Source of the DNA: Ehretia macrophylla | Lineage: Eukaryota; Streptophyta; Magnoliopsida; Boraginales; Ehretiaceae | Direction: 5' to 3' | Assembly: GCA_037974665.1 (NCBI GenBank) | Contig: CM075770.1 | Span: forward strand, 61,949,850 to 62,013,849 | Length of the DNA stretch: 64,000 bases | Shown: in pieces, positions 24,346 to 36,333 of the stretch | Layout: the number at the start of each line of letters is the position of its first letter | Position numbering within the stretch: the stretch's first letter is position 1 | The notes under the pieces: model-generated | What the model was told of the DNA's origin: nothing | The model's database searches: none | Seen by the model: only the letters and a program-made list of their open reading frames with translations | Translations under genes and position numbers: made by a program

Positions 24346-27300
24346 TGTAATGCACCGATCCCTCATGAGACCAGGACTCCTATTTATAACGCTATTTTCA
24401 ACCCAAATCCAAACCCGGGCACAAAATTTTAGGGAAAACGGACAGAGTTTCCCCTATATATAGGACTATCTAGAAACTTGCCAACAGTCACATACAAGAC
24501 CTGAATCACAATCAACCATTCATACAACCTAGTTTTCAAGATTCATAAAGCCAACCAGCTCCTCAAGGCGATCCGAGCCTTGGAACCCAACATCATATCA
24601 CACATGCATGCAAAATTAAATCCATTGAAGTTCTATCTTTTTATTCCACTTATCATACCACTCTATACTATCAATCAATCTTTCTTGTAATTTGTGTCCA
24701 ACCAACTAACTAGTTTTCATCGTCCATACAAGCATGCACTCAAAGCGGTAAAGCCTAACTTCAAATATTACATCTCAACTACCAATAACAAGAGCTTAAA
24801 CTTTACATTACAACACAAACTCCTTCAAGCCTAACAAATACATACAAGGCCAAGCTTCAAAGTAGATCATATAACAACAACTTCACACAATTCACATGTA
24901 GGCATCCAACCTCAGCAAGATAAGCAACCCGCAACACGGCACTCAAGGTAGTTATTCTAACTGCCCCTGTAACATATTAAAACGAGGAATGAGTAATCTA
25001 AGTTACTCAGTGAGGGAGGTGATGCAACATATTGAGCGTGCATTATGATATGCAGATACAAGAAATCATATATATAACATAAACAATAAGATTAAATAGC
25101 AAGTAGTTAACCACATTAAAAAGGATACGATTCCATTTCAAGTCTTCAATCACGAGCCACGAGCCATGAACTTCACGCAAGGGCCGGCAAACCCAAACAC
25201 CAACAAGTTGGGATACTCTGGATGTATCCCGATCCTACGACCCTTTCTCCTGATGTAGGTCCATGCCCAGCAGGTGAACCACGCCTCTGGGGTAGTGGAG
25301 TATGCCTCAGCGAGAAGGGAATAGGCACCATGATAGTCGAGGGAGCACGACAGGCCCGATGCCGCCCGTGTTTATCGACGCTACCATGTCCGAAAAGGTT
25401 GCGCAACCCCGAGACAAGATCACGAGAATCAAGAATATCAAAGATCACAAAAGAGGGACGGGAAAGTAGGCCGCCCTCGCAATTAAACACAAATAATACG
25501 AGAAAACACATGATAGTGAGTAAGTAGTACATATAAATTATTTCAATTACTAATCATACAATCTATAACCAATAAAATAAGTTAACATGTACAAAAAAGG
25601 ATGAAAAGTCCTTCACCTGGAATTAAGCCAAGTATGCAAGAGAATAGCTGAGGTTTACTCCAACCTCTTTGTATCCACTCAAATGTGCAACCCCTAGTTA
25701 TTCATATAAGTATTACACTTTTATTATCCATTGCAATTCTATTATCAGGATTATCTCTAATATACATATAGCCCAAATATACAACTTAACTCATAAGATA
25801 GCATGAATCACACATTCTTCCAGTTAAACACTTAATACACGCTACTACGCTTAAACACTAAGCATTACTCAATTACTAAACATGTTAAAAGAACTCTAAC
25901 ATGCATTATCTAAAGTGAAATCATGTACAAGATTATCTATATTCTCTAAGATTATTAAACATACACTAACTACTTTAGAATACAAGACAAGTTAAAATGA
26001 CACTCTTATTAACACTAAAACACCATAAGCAACAAATTCACATTCTTTAATCAAGCTACTATATATTCATTTTCTTCTTCAATTCACTTATACACACAAG
26101 CTCATATTCCACTAATTAACAACACAACCAAGGCTACAACTATAACACTCCTCATTAAAATTACTCTTAACTATAAATTATAAACTATAAGCACAAGGCA
26201 AAGGGGAAGAGGAAAAAGTCACGGTGGATGCAGCTAGCGAAACTGTCCAGCTCACGCCTGACCACATGCCTCTCGGAAACCATCAAAAAATGAGTACTTA
26301 GAACTAGAATTTGGCCAAGCCTTAGAAATACACTTTTGTTCTACTATGAATCTACTACAACATATAAAAAATTCAGCTAATTTCGTCAACATTTGCTAAG
26401 TCAAATTGGTCCTAAAACGCAGGCATGAAAATCTGTCCAATTTTTTCCAGATTTCGTAACTCATGTTTTTTCCTCAATTATTTCACTATAAAACTAATTT
26501 CAAAGCTCTAATACACATGAAGCATCATATATATCATTTACAACATAATAACAAGACACTACAACATTTAAACAAGGAAAATCTAGCTAGCAACCAACAC
26601 TTAAGCATCACTTTATCTTCATGAAATTAAGCTAGTATGCATTTAGTTCACTAATGCTCATTAAATACAATAGCTTCAACATACCTTTAAATCACCAAAA
26701 TCTTAACTAACTAACTAGGTATTTAACTTTAACTTATCCAATTATTGCATATCACATACTAGAGATCAAAACTTCTAAAAGATTATCGAACAAGAAATTC
26801 TAAGCCTAACTAGTCATCAATGACTCAAGAATTCTAAAGTAGCCTAAAGGGTCCGAAAACATATGCACAAATTACTTGAATTTCTTATCAAATTCTTAGT
26901 TCATAAGTCATACTATGCATGATTCCATCCTCCTTCACTTCATTCAAGCAAATAATCAAACACTTGGTCTTCAATTTCCACCTAACACATCAAACTTTGA
27001 TTTATAATGAAAATAATCATATAAGTTTCTACAATTAGCAAAAGAATATTCTTATACACTCATGATATACCATATAGACATTTATATAAGCTCAACTCTA
27101 TTTAACCACCAAAAGAATATCAACTACAAAGTACGTTTTCAACACTTAACATGTAAAATTTTAAGGAAGCAAACTCATTTTCCAACTTCCTTGCAGAAGC
27201 TTAAATTTATCCAATCATCTACCTATGTTAATGACCTCCAAATTCTCTGATTTTTATTTATAAATGTAGCTCTTCGAGTGTAGATAACTTTATAACTAAA

Positions 27301-28485
27301 CGGAACTCAATTCCGATCTAAATTCCTTAAGATACAACCATTTCCGTACGACTGCGCATAACTACCATACATCAGCTATTTTTAGGACAGATTTCAAAAA
27401 TGGCTAAATCTGAAGGTCCAAACGTTCGAATTAGCCTTAGCACCAGAAATTAACATTTGTTCTAAACTGCCTAATCTAGCTGCTGTAAAAATTTTGTTCA
27501 ATTCTAAGCTCATTTACTATGTCAAAACTACTCTAGAAGACGAAATAGTGAACTATCCAGACAGGGTATCCACACACACATGCACCTTTCTTACATCTTA
27601 GCTAGTTTAGAGCTTAGTTATGACATGTATTCAATATTAACACATTTGTTCTTCATTGGAGACTTTCAACAAACACTTAAACTACACATGAGTTCCAAGA
27701 TCACAAACAAACACTATAACTACAATTGTCATGCAATAGTTCATTTTATAGACACTTGAAAGTTTTTACTCCACTTAACAAGCTAAACATTAACCAATCA
27801 TACAATACAACCCAATTGATCATCAAACCACATCTTGTCTAGCATTAAAACAACAAGGTAAAGCAATATAAATGCCAACAAAGATGAAATCCTCACCTTG
27901 GTAGCTAAAAGATGCAAAGATTGAACCAAAACTTATTCCTTTTCCTTGTTTCTTCTTCATTTCCCTTTCTTTTCTCTCTTTCTTTCCTCACGTTTTTCCT
28001 CTCTTGCTTCTGGACGTTTCTTCCTTCTTCTTCTTTTTTTTTTTTAATCTTTTGTTCATTTTAATTATTACACAAAAAAATATATATATGCATACATGGG
28101 CTTATGGGCTTGGATTTAGTTGTAGGCTTGGGTTGGGCTTCATTTAGTTTAATTTAGGTGGTAGACAAATGTCCAAAGTTACATAAAACTCTAAAGCCCC
28201 AAAAGAAATCTCTACAAAAATTACTATTCTTTCGTAATACTATTAATGCAAAACGAAAACTATTTTCTAAATTCACACTCCCAACATTAAATACACAAAA
28301 TAATATTTTTCACATTCCTCCTACATGATATGTGACAAGAGAAAAATACAGTTTCAGAAAAATTAAACAGTAAATTTTTCTTATGAATAGTGTCTTATGC
28401 TAAAAATTGAATAAATACACATTTAATGCTCAAATAAGACATTCAACAATTTAAAATGAATATGAAGTGGTTCTCGGTCGTCACA
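24346..28485 (-). repeat. Right (5') LTR of E1, 4140 bp
   Basis: Runs TGTAATGCACCGATCCCTC...GGTCGTCACA. It includes the conserved hairpin (24990-25009), a GC-rich block (about 25190-25420) with the palindrome GGTTGCGCAACC (25397-25408), a second donor-like CCAG|GTGAAG (minus, at 25616), a strong donor-like CAAG|GTGAGG (minus, at 27896) after a GA-rich leader (about 27935-28040) and a TATA-like run near 28075-28090. It keeps the empty site for the tandem insertion (TTATG, 28102-28106). Confidence 0.9.
24990..25009 (-). promoter_or_regulatory. Conserved LTR hairpin (E1)
   Basis: TGAGTAA (24990-24996) pairs with TTACTCA (25003-25009). On the minus strand it is followed by TTTTAATATGTTACAG|G, with the junction at 24966/24967. 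Confidence 0.6.
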
Positions 28486-31400
28486 TACCATGGTAGTCGA
28501 GGGAGCACGGCAAGCCCGATGCTGCCCGTGTTTCTCAACGCTACCATGTCCAAAAAGGTTGCGTAACCCCTAGACAAGATCACGAGAATCAAGAATATCA
28601 AAGATCACATAAGAGGGACGACAAAGTAGGCCGCCCTTGCAATTAAACACAAATAACACGAGAAAACACAAGATAGAGAGAAAAATAGTACATATAAACT
28701 ATTTCAATTACTAATCATACAATCTATAACCAATAAAATAAGTTAAGATGTACAAAAGATGAAGACTCCCTCACCTCTACCAAGCTCCAAAATGCAGGAT
28801 TAGCTTTACATCACTCTCAATCACCTTGAACATAAAGTCAAACATTATTTCAATTACTCTTTAACTACAACATTCATTAATTATTCCTCCATATTAGCTA
28901 ACTTATAGTCTCACTCATTTAGCATGCAATTCCTATTAAAATTATATCTTTAACAAGATGCCACCTTATATGCTTTAATTTAACATATGTTCCAAGTAAC
29001 AATTTTAGTAGTTTAATGTATAAGTCTTAAGCATAGCTTCATTCATGCAACACTTCATACAAGCAACATGAACTTCATAACAAGATATAAGCATTAAACA
29101 AGAGAGTAACTATATATGTGTACAAAGGGGTCATCAACACATTTTCTTCACGAAACTCTACAAATAGCTTGGATCTACATTAGACATGCATAAAGACACA
29201 TAACAAGTAACTACAAGCTTAAACTAGCACTATAGCAACCAAAACTCACATTTTCCCCTTTGTCAACTAGCCAATTCTTCTCCCACACAAAGTTCAAGAT
29301 CCCAAAACCACAATCTAATCAATCTACATCCCTAGGAAGGCCAAAAGACATCTATCAAAGTCTTGAAAACCCGCTTTGGAGACAAAAGCTCGGAAAAGCC
29401 CCGAGCGGGTTTTAACTACAACAACCATATTCAAACCCTAATTTAATGCAATGAAAACACCAAAAGTGCTTCCATGCTCAAAGGATACCTAATCTAAAGA
29501 CATGCCCGGATTATGTTTCGTGAAAAACCCCTTCTAAAAAGTTAGTTTATTAGCATTTTAACTCAATTTTAGGCAACTTATCTACATGTAAGCTTCTAAC
29601 TAGATTCAATAATGTCTAGGGTACCTAAAAGAAGCATCAATTCACTCTAAATAACAAGTTAAAGCAAAATCCTAAGTTCAAGCACTATTCATTATCTCCT
29701 TTATGATCTCAAGCTTTTAACCATAGAACATGCTAATAAACCACTCAAACAAGATTTAAATATCACGTAGAAGGTGTACAATACAAGATTAAAGCAATAC
29801 ATAAGCCTAAATTAACAAATCAAGAATTGTGATAATATGATCATAAGCGTGTAATAACAAAAACATGCAAAAACTCCTTCACCGAGGTATGTAGAAGCTT
29901 GTAGAAGACCTAGGAACCTTGAAACTACCCTCAATTAGCTTGGACAAGCTTGTGATAAAAATATTGAAGAGAAAAATCTCTCATTTCCTTCTCCTTTGGC
30001 CATCGGGTTTGGGGAGGGGAACAAAAAGGGAAATAATTCAATTGTTTTTTAGCTATATTGCATGTATATGTGATATATTATGTATATGGTTTAAGTTGGG
30101 GTCAAATGCTTGCAAAAAATGTAGTCAAATGTAAGTCAAAATTCTAATTAAAAGATTAACTAATTTAAACTACATAAATAACTATTATGACATTCCTTAA
30201 TTCATGAATCTTATATTCGTTCTCAAACATCTCATTAAGCACATAAGGGGTTCTAAAGCATTTAACTTCGTTAGGAGCATTATTTATATTCATTAAACTA
30301 AGATTACTAAGCTAAACCATCCAAAGCACTAAAATCACTTAACTTAGCTTACAAGACTTGACCACATTCTTGAGTTTCCTAACTTGCAATAACTCTCTTC
30401 AATAGCTAATACTAGCATTCATAGAACTACTCTTTCTCTTGATTCACTAGATGGCAAGTAACTATCTCCAATTCAATTGAGAATTCACACATAACCACCA
30501 TTAAGCTTCCTACTACCTAAAATTGTTCTTTATTCACTAAAACCAACCATCAAGGCATCTTAAACCTGTAGCAAGATAAGTTCAAATTTTAGTCTACATT
30601 GCCTTGACTTTGCTGCTTCGGTTACCAGCCTAATTGTTATCCAAAAGCTCTAAAACTCCACATAAATATAGTTCATCGAATATAGATGGGTTTAGCCTCA
30701 AACGAATGTCAATTCAGAGTTATATTCAATGAGATATGACCTCTACAAAATCATCGCGCAATCTGCCCTACACCAGCGCGAGAATCCAGACACATTTCGG
30801 AAATAGCTAAATCGCGGCATCAAAACGTTAGAATTTTCCTTAACTTTAGAAATCTACATTTGTTCTAAACTGTCTAATCTAGCTGCCATATAAATTTTGT
30901 TAATTTCCGAGCTCATTTACTATGTCAAATAGCATTTAGAATACAGGGACGAAAATCTGTCCAACACAGGTACGAACTTATTGCTTACATTTTGTGAATA
31001 ATTGAGCTTAGACACCTTCTTGAGCTTGTATAAACTCTCTTTCAAGCATTAGATCAAATACTTCATATGCCCATTTCATCATATACAACCATAACTCTAA
31101 CCACAACTACTATAACAAAATCTTTCATGTTTAGCTAGAACACAACACTTAACATCCCATAAGCTTCATGAAAATCAATTATCTAACTAAGACAAGATAT
31201 AATTCAACTAGATTTAATATTTCATTTTCAAGTCCCCTTTGTAATCCAAGCTATAAATCCAATTCTAGCTAAGTTCTAATTATATTCATGATACATATCG
31301 CATACTTAAGGGTTCTAGCAACTATTAGAAGCAACAAAACAATCAGAAAAGCAAAATCCCAAAATTCGCAGGTTACTATTCACATGCACTATTCATCTTC

Positions 31401-32329
31401 TTCCCCAAGTCTCCAAACTCCATTTTCAACTACAAAATTCTTCAAATAGCTATAAAAGAATATTCTACTAACTCAATAGAAGGTAAATGAAGCATATTAA
31501 AGCATATATTAGCAATACATCATTAAAATCTAAAAATCAAAGTTTGTACATAAAACATCAAATACTCAAAAATGGATGAAATCTCTCATCTATGCAAGAT
31601 AAATAAGCTTTGGTGATGATCTAGAAAGGCTTTAGGGTCTCCAAATCCAAGATCAAGATCAAATTTTCAAGAATATAGCTTTCCCCCATTTTTTTCCCGA
31701 TTTTCTCTCTCTCTCCTACGGTTTTGCCCCCTTTTTTGTATGTTTTGTTATGTGTTTATTTGGGTTATAAGAGAAATAATATGGGTCATGGGTAAAATGA
31801 GTGGGTTTTAGTTGGGTTATTGGGTAGCTAGGTTGATTAAATTGGCAAAGGAAAAGATAGAATACTTCAAAAGCTCAAATTAAAATTCTGAAATTTACTA
31901 TTCATTATGAACACTAAACATTTTGTATCTTGCTCTCCCGATATGCTATACATGAAATTCCAATTCGTTCATGCCTCCTAAATGTCAAGTAAGATGGAAA
32001 AAATGTAAAACTAAGAAAATAAAACAATCAAAAATTTTATGAATAGTGACTAACTCTTAAATAAGCTTTTAAGAAAATGAATTCACACAAATAAATACAA
32101 ATGAATGCAAGAAGATAATTTAAATAATAATTAAAATAAAATAATTTATATTTACTTCATATAGATTATTTAAATAGCATTTGAACATTTTGAATAAATA
32201 AGACAATTAAAGTTATAAAGTAAGTGCAACCACTCAAGCAAACACATGACTATTTGCCAACACTACAAATAACACATAAGCATATGCAATTAGATATATT
32301 ATCTATATGCTAGGTCTGGGGGTCCTACA
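28486..32329 (-). repeat. Left (3') LTR of E2, remainder right of the E1 insertion
   Basis: It aligns with 33950-42587 after removing the TRIM and S1. It ends in GGGGGTCCTACA at 32329 before a minus-strand purine tract. It preserves the empty sites for the two insertions carried by the other LTR: GCTTC at 29036-29040 and ACTTA at 29577-29581. A TATA-like CTTATAAC (minus) lies near 31766-31773. No coding region. Confidence 0.88.
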
Positions 32330-33138
32330 TCCTCCCCTCCTTACAAAAATTGCGTCCACGCAATTTTTCTTCACAAGAGAAAACTGCATCAATTGCAATA
32401 ACTCCTCCCGAATATATATAAGATGAATTCCAAGAGAGTACCAACGGGAAATCCCGACTAAGGATGCCAAATAAAGGCTCCGAGTAAAAATACCAATCCA
32501 GAGGTCCGAATAAGAATCCCTCCGAATGTGATCACCATATAAGAACTCCAATATGATTGCTATACAATAAATTCCGAGAAAATGCCAAAAACAATTCCAG
32601 GCAAGAAGTCCGAATGAAAATACCGAATAAAATACCCAAGGCGAATCCCAAACTGGCTTCTTGAATGACTTATTGTTGATAAAAAATATGAACTATATCT
32701 GGCTTTGCTGGTCCATACCTTAGAAATCCACTTATGGCTATCTCTATAGGGGGGAGTTTACTTACCAATTCAAATGAGATTATATGTATGCATGTAATAG
32801 ATAGCATGTGAAGTACATATACTAACAAATATACCACATAAAAGTACCTCTAGTCACATATTTGTTCGTCTATTATAATAATCATATTTCACATAAGCAA
32901 ATCATGTAGAAACACATTTCTACTTCACACATAATCAGATAGTTATACATATCACAAAATCTTCCTATTTCACACAAATGTAACCTATAGAACATATTTT
33001 CACTTATGCAAACGTAAGTCCACATACAAGCACATACCTATTCAAAACATACTTCACATGCACGCACTCGAGATTCACTACCCACCAGACTGATGACCCT
33101 ATCTCGGCTGAGTGCTAATAAAGCTCTGATACCACTAT
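32330..33138 (-). other. Internal region of E2 (809 bp), non-coding
   Basis: On the left are the purine tract (minus; TCCTCCCCTCCTTA on plus) and a perfect 11-bp-arm palindrome AAAAATTGCGT-CC-ACGCAATTTTT (32345-32368); on the right is the primer site at 33123-33134. A minus frame ends NCVDAIFVRRGGC, like the polyprotein end of coding relatives. GCCAAATAAAGGCTC and CCAGAGGTCC motifs match E4. No gag-pol domain is present. Confidence 0.75.
33123..33134 (-). other. Primer binding site of E2
   Basis: Minus-strand TGGTATCAGAGC, 4 nt from the LTR edge at 33139. Confidence 0.88.
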
Positions 33139-33610
33139 TGTATCGCCCTGATCCCTCATGAGACCGGGGTCCCAATCCTAAACCCAAGGCACAAAAATTT
33201 AGGAGAAACGGACAGAGTCTCCCCTATTTATAGGACAATCCGAAAACCTACGAATAATAGAATACAACTACAAAATTATAATCCAACATTCTCCGTTCAT
33301 TAGACACATAATCATGCAAAATACTTAAGCAGCATAGTAGACTATAAGTTATTATATCCCAACTACAACTACCAAGCTATATAAGGGTTGAATTGGTAGC
33401 ATAATCTTCCATACCACATAAATACATACAAGACTACGCAAGGTCTCAAAATAGAACTTATACTAAAGTAACATATTCTTCATATGCACATTTGAACAAG
33501 TCAATCTCACAAGAAAGCATTCAAGGCACAAACTCAAGCAGCATTTCTTCTTCTTCAACAACTAGCTGGGGCCCAACCTTAGCTTCTCCTGAAACATGTT
33601 AAATGAAGAG

Positions 33611-33629
33611 TGAGCAACAATGTTGCCCA
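33611..33629 (-). promoter_or_regulatory. Conserved LTR hairpin (E2)
   Basis: TGAGCAAC (33611-33618) with GTTGCCCA (33622-33629). The single mismatch becomes a G-U wobble in minus-strand RNA. CATGTTTCAG|G follows in element sense, junction 33588/33589. Confidence 0.6.
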
Positions 33630-34504
33630 GCGAGGGAGATGATGCAACGTACTGGGGCGTGCAATATGATATGCAAACACAAGAAGTCATATATATATAA
33701 CATAAAACAACAATATTAAATAGCAAGTGATTAACCACATTAAAAAGGATACGGTTCCAGTTCAAGTCTTCAATCTCGAACCACGAGCCTCGAACTTCAC
33801 GCAAGTGCTGGAAAACCCTTACTCCAACAAGTTAGGATACTCCAGATGTATCCCGATCCTACGACCCCTTCTCCTGAGGTAGGTCTATGCCCAGCAGGTG
33901 AACCACGCCTCTGGGGTAGTGGAGTATTCTTAGCGAGAAATAGAATAGGTACCATGGTAGTCGAGGGAGCACGGCAAGCCCGATACTGCCCGTGTTTCTC
34001 GATGCTACCATATCTGAAAAGGTTGCGCAACCCCGAGACAAGATCACGAGAATCAAGAATATCAAAGATCACATAAGAGGGACGACAAAGTAGGCCGCCC
34101 TCGCAATTAAATACAAAAAACACAAGAAAACACAAGATAGCGAGAAAAATAGTACATATAAACTATTTCAATTACTAATCATACAATCTATAACCAATAA
34201 AATAAGTTAAGATGTACAAAAGATGAAGACTCCCTCACCTCTACCAAGCTCCAAAATGCAGGATTAGCTTCACATCACTCTCAATCACCTTGAACATAAA
34301 GTCAAACATTACTTCAATTACTCTTTAACTATAACATTCATTAAGTATTCCTCCATATTAGCTAACTTATAGTCTCACTCATTTAACATGCAATTTCTAT
34401 TAAAATTTTATCTTTAACAAGATGCCACCTTATATGTTTTAACTTAACATATGTTCCAAGTAACAATTTTAGTAGTTTAATGTATAAGTCTTAAGCATAG
34501 CTTC

Positions 34505-35152
34505 TGTAACGCCCCGAACCAGCACTCCCACACCTGCAGGATACCCCCTGGTACTTAGGCCCAAGCGAGCACCGAGGCCGAGGTGAGTGGGCCCAGAAGC
34601 GCACTATGCACGTATTGTCCGCTCTGGGGCCCATACCCCTCACAGTTTTATCGTCTACCAGCCACTGCCAAGAAAACGCGCGTACACGATACAAGGATGT
34701 TAGCCCTTATATCAAGAAGCCCAAAGACCTCCGCGTCCGATGTGGGATGTAACACATGCCCCCCCTTGGGGACCCAACGTCCTCGCTGGCCATGCGAACG
34801 CGTCGACTCTGATACCACCTTTGTAACGTCCCGAACCAACATTCCTATACCTGCAGGATACCCCCTGGGACTTAGGCCCAAGCAAGCACCGAGGCCGAGG
34901 CGAGTGGGCCTAAAAATGCTCTATGCATATATTGTCCGCTCTAGGGCCCATACCCCTCACGGTTTTGTCGCCTTCCAGCCACTGCCAGGAAAACGCGCGT
35001 GCACGATACAAGGATGTTACCCTTTATTTCAAGCAGCCCGAAGACCTCCGCGTTTGATGTGGGATATTACACCTGTCCCCCCTTGAGGACCCAGCGTCCT
35101 CGCTGGCTATGCGAACGCGTCGGATCTGATACCACCTTTGTAGGATATTACA
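34505..35152 (-). mobile_element. Tandem TRIM element with three LTRs
   Basis: LTR 34505-34754 (250 bp), internal 34755-34821 (67 bp), LTR 34822-35071 (250 bp), internal 35072-35138 (67 bp), then a 14-bp LTR remnant TGTAGGATATTACA at 35139-35152. Each internal region holds only a minus-strand purine tract (CCCCCCTT on plus) and a primer site (CTCTGATACCA or the variant ATCTGATACCA). GCTTC duplications at 34500-34504 and 35153-35157 bound the whole. It is inserted in the E2 LTR, and the sister LTR has the empty site at 29036-29040. No coding capacity. Confidence 0.9.
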
Positions 35153-36313
35153 GCTTCATTCAGCAACACAAAATACAAGGAACATGAACTTCATAACAAG
35201 ATATAAGCATTAAACAAGAAAGTAACTATATATGTGTACAAAGGGGTCATCAACACATTTTCTTCACGAAACTCTACAAATAGCTTGGATCTACATTAGA
35301 CATGCATAAATACACATAACAAGCAACTACAAGCTTAAACTAGCACTATAGCAACCAAACCTCACATTTTCCCCTTTGTCAACTAGCCAATTCTTCTCCC
35401 ACACAAAGTTCAAGATCCCAAAACCACAATCTAATCAATCTACATCCCTAGAAAGGCCAAAAGACATCTATCAAAGTCTTGAAAACCAGCATTGGAGACA
35501 AAAGCTCGGGAAGGCCCCTAGCGGGTTTTAACTATAACTACCATATTCAAACCCCAATTTAACGCAACGAAAGCACCAAAAGTGCTTCCATGCCCCAAGG
35601 ATACCTAATCTAAACCCCAAACATGCCTGGATTATGTTTCGTGAAAAACCCCTTCTAAAAAGTTAGTTTATTTGTATTTTAACTCAATTTTAGGCAACTT
35701 ATGTAACGCCCCGATTCCTCCCGAGACCGGAGGCTCTAAGAACCATGCTATTCTCAACCCAATCCCAGACCCGGGCACAGATTTTAACAAAAACGAACAG
35801 AGTCTCCCCTGTACCATGGACATTCTGGAACCCTGTAAATATAATATAAGTCACAATACAACTAAACTCTAACTCCAACAACTCCAGCTTTTAACTATAT
35901 CCCAGCTTCAAGGTCGACCGAGCCTTAAGCAAGACATAGAAACCACACCCAAGCATGCATTTAACAATCCTTGAAACCTTATCTCTTTTAATCCATTTAT
36001 CATACTACTCTATATTAACCAATAGTCTTTCTTATAAACTAAAGCCAAACAACTATTAACTGTCATTAACACACAAGCAAGTAGCATAAAGGAAAGTAAA
36101 GATAAACTATTACAATCTATTACCATTCAAGCAATACATTAATTTAGCTATTACAATTCTTCAACAACTCCAAATATGTACAAGCCCATAGGCACAAAAT
36201 AGAAACAAAGTCTTCCACAGTTTAGCAGGCAAACACTCCAATCTCAAGCAATAGCACACAGCAATCAAGGCAACTCCTCCAATTGTACCACCTAAAACAT
36301 GTTTAGCGAGGAA

Positions 36314-36333
36314 TGAGCAATCACAATTGCCCA
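36314..36333 (-). promoter_or_regulatory. Conserved LTR hairpin (S1)
   Basis: TGAGCAAT with ATTGCCCA, with one G-U in minus-strand RNA, followed in element sense by GCTAAACATGTTTTAG|G (acceptor at 36292-36294). Confidence 0.6.

Larger units (their letters stand above)
3483..28485 (-). mobile_element. Element E1: LARD-like non-autonomous LTR retrotransposon
   Basis: Two matching long LTRs enclose a 1141-bp internal region bearing a minus-strand purine tract at the left end and a primer site at the right end, so the element reads right to left. No gag, RT or integrase is recognisable. The right flank (28486, TACCATGGTAG...) continues the E2 LTR, so E1 is nested in E2. Its left end lies outside the window, so its duplication cannot be checked; TACCA is the candidate. 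Confidence 0.8.

Noticed and set aside
22821..28485. Segmental duplication of host DNA (3483-5544 plus 22826-23204 against 26041-28485)
   Set aside because: The repeated segment ends at TG/CA boundaries next to a purine tract and a primer site, so it is the LTR pair of E1.
34505..34754. 5S rRNA gene in the TRIM LTR
   Set aside because: GCCCAAGCGAGCACC looks faintly like part of a reversed 5S sequence, but the internal promoter boxes and the rest of the 5S are not recognisable.
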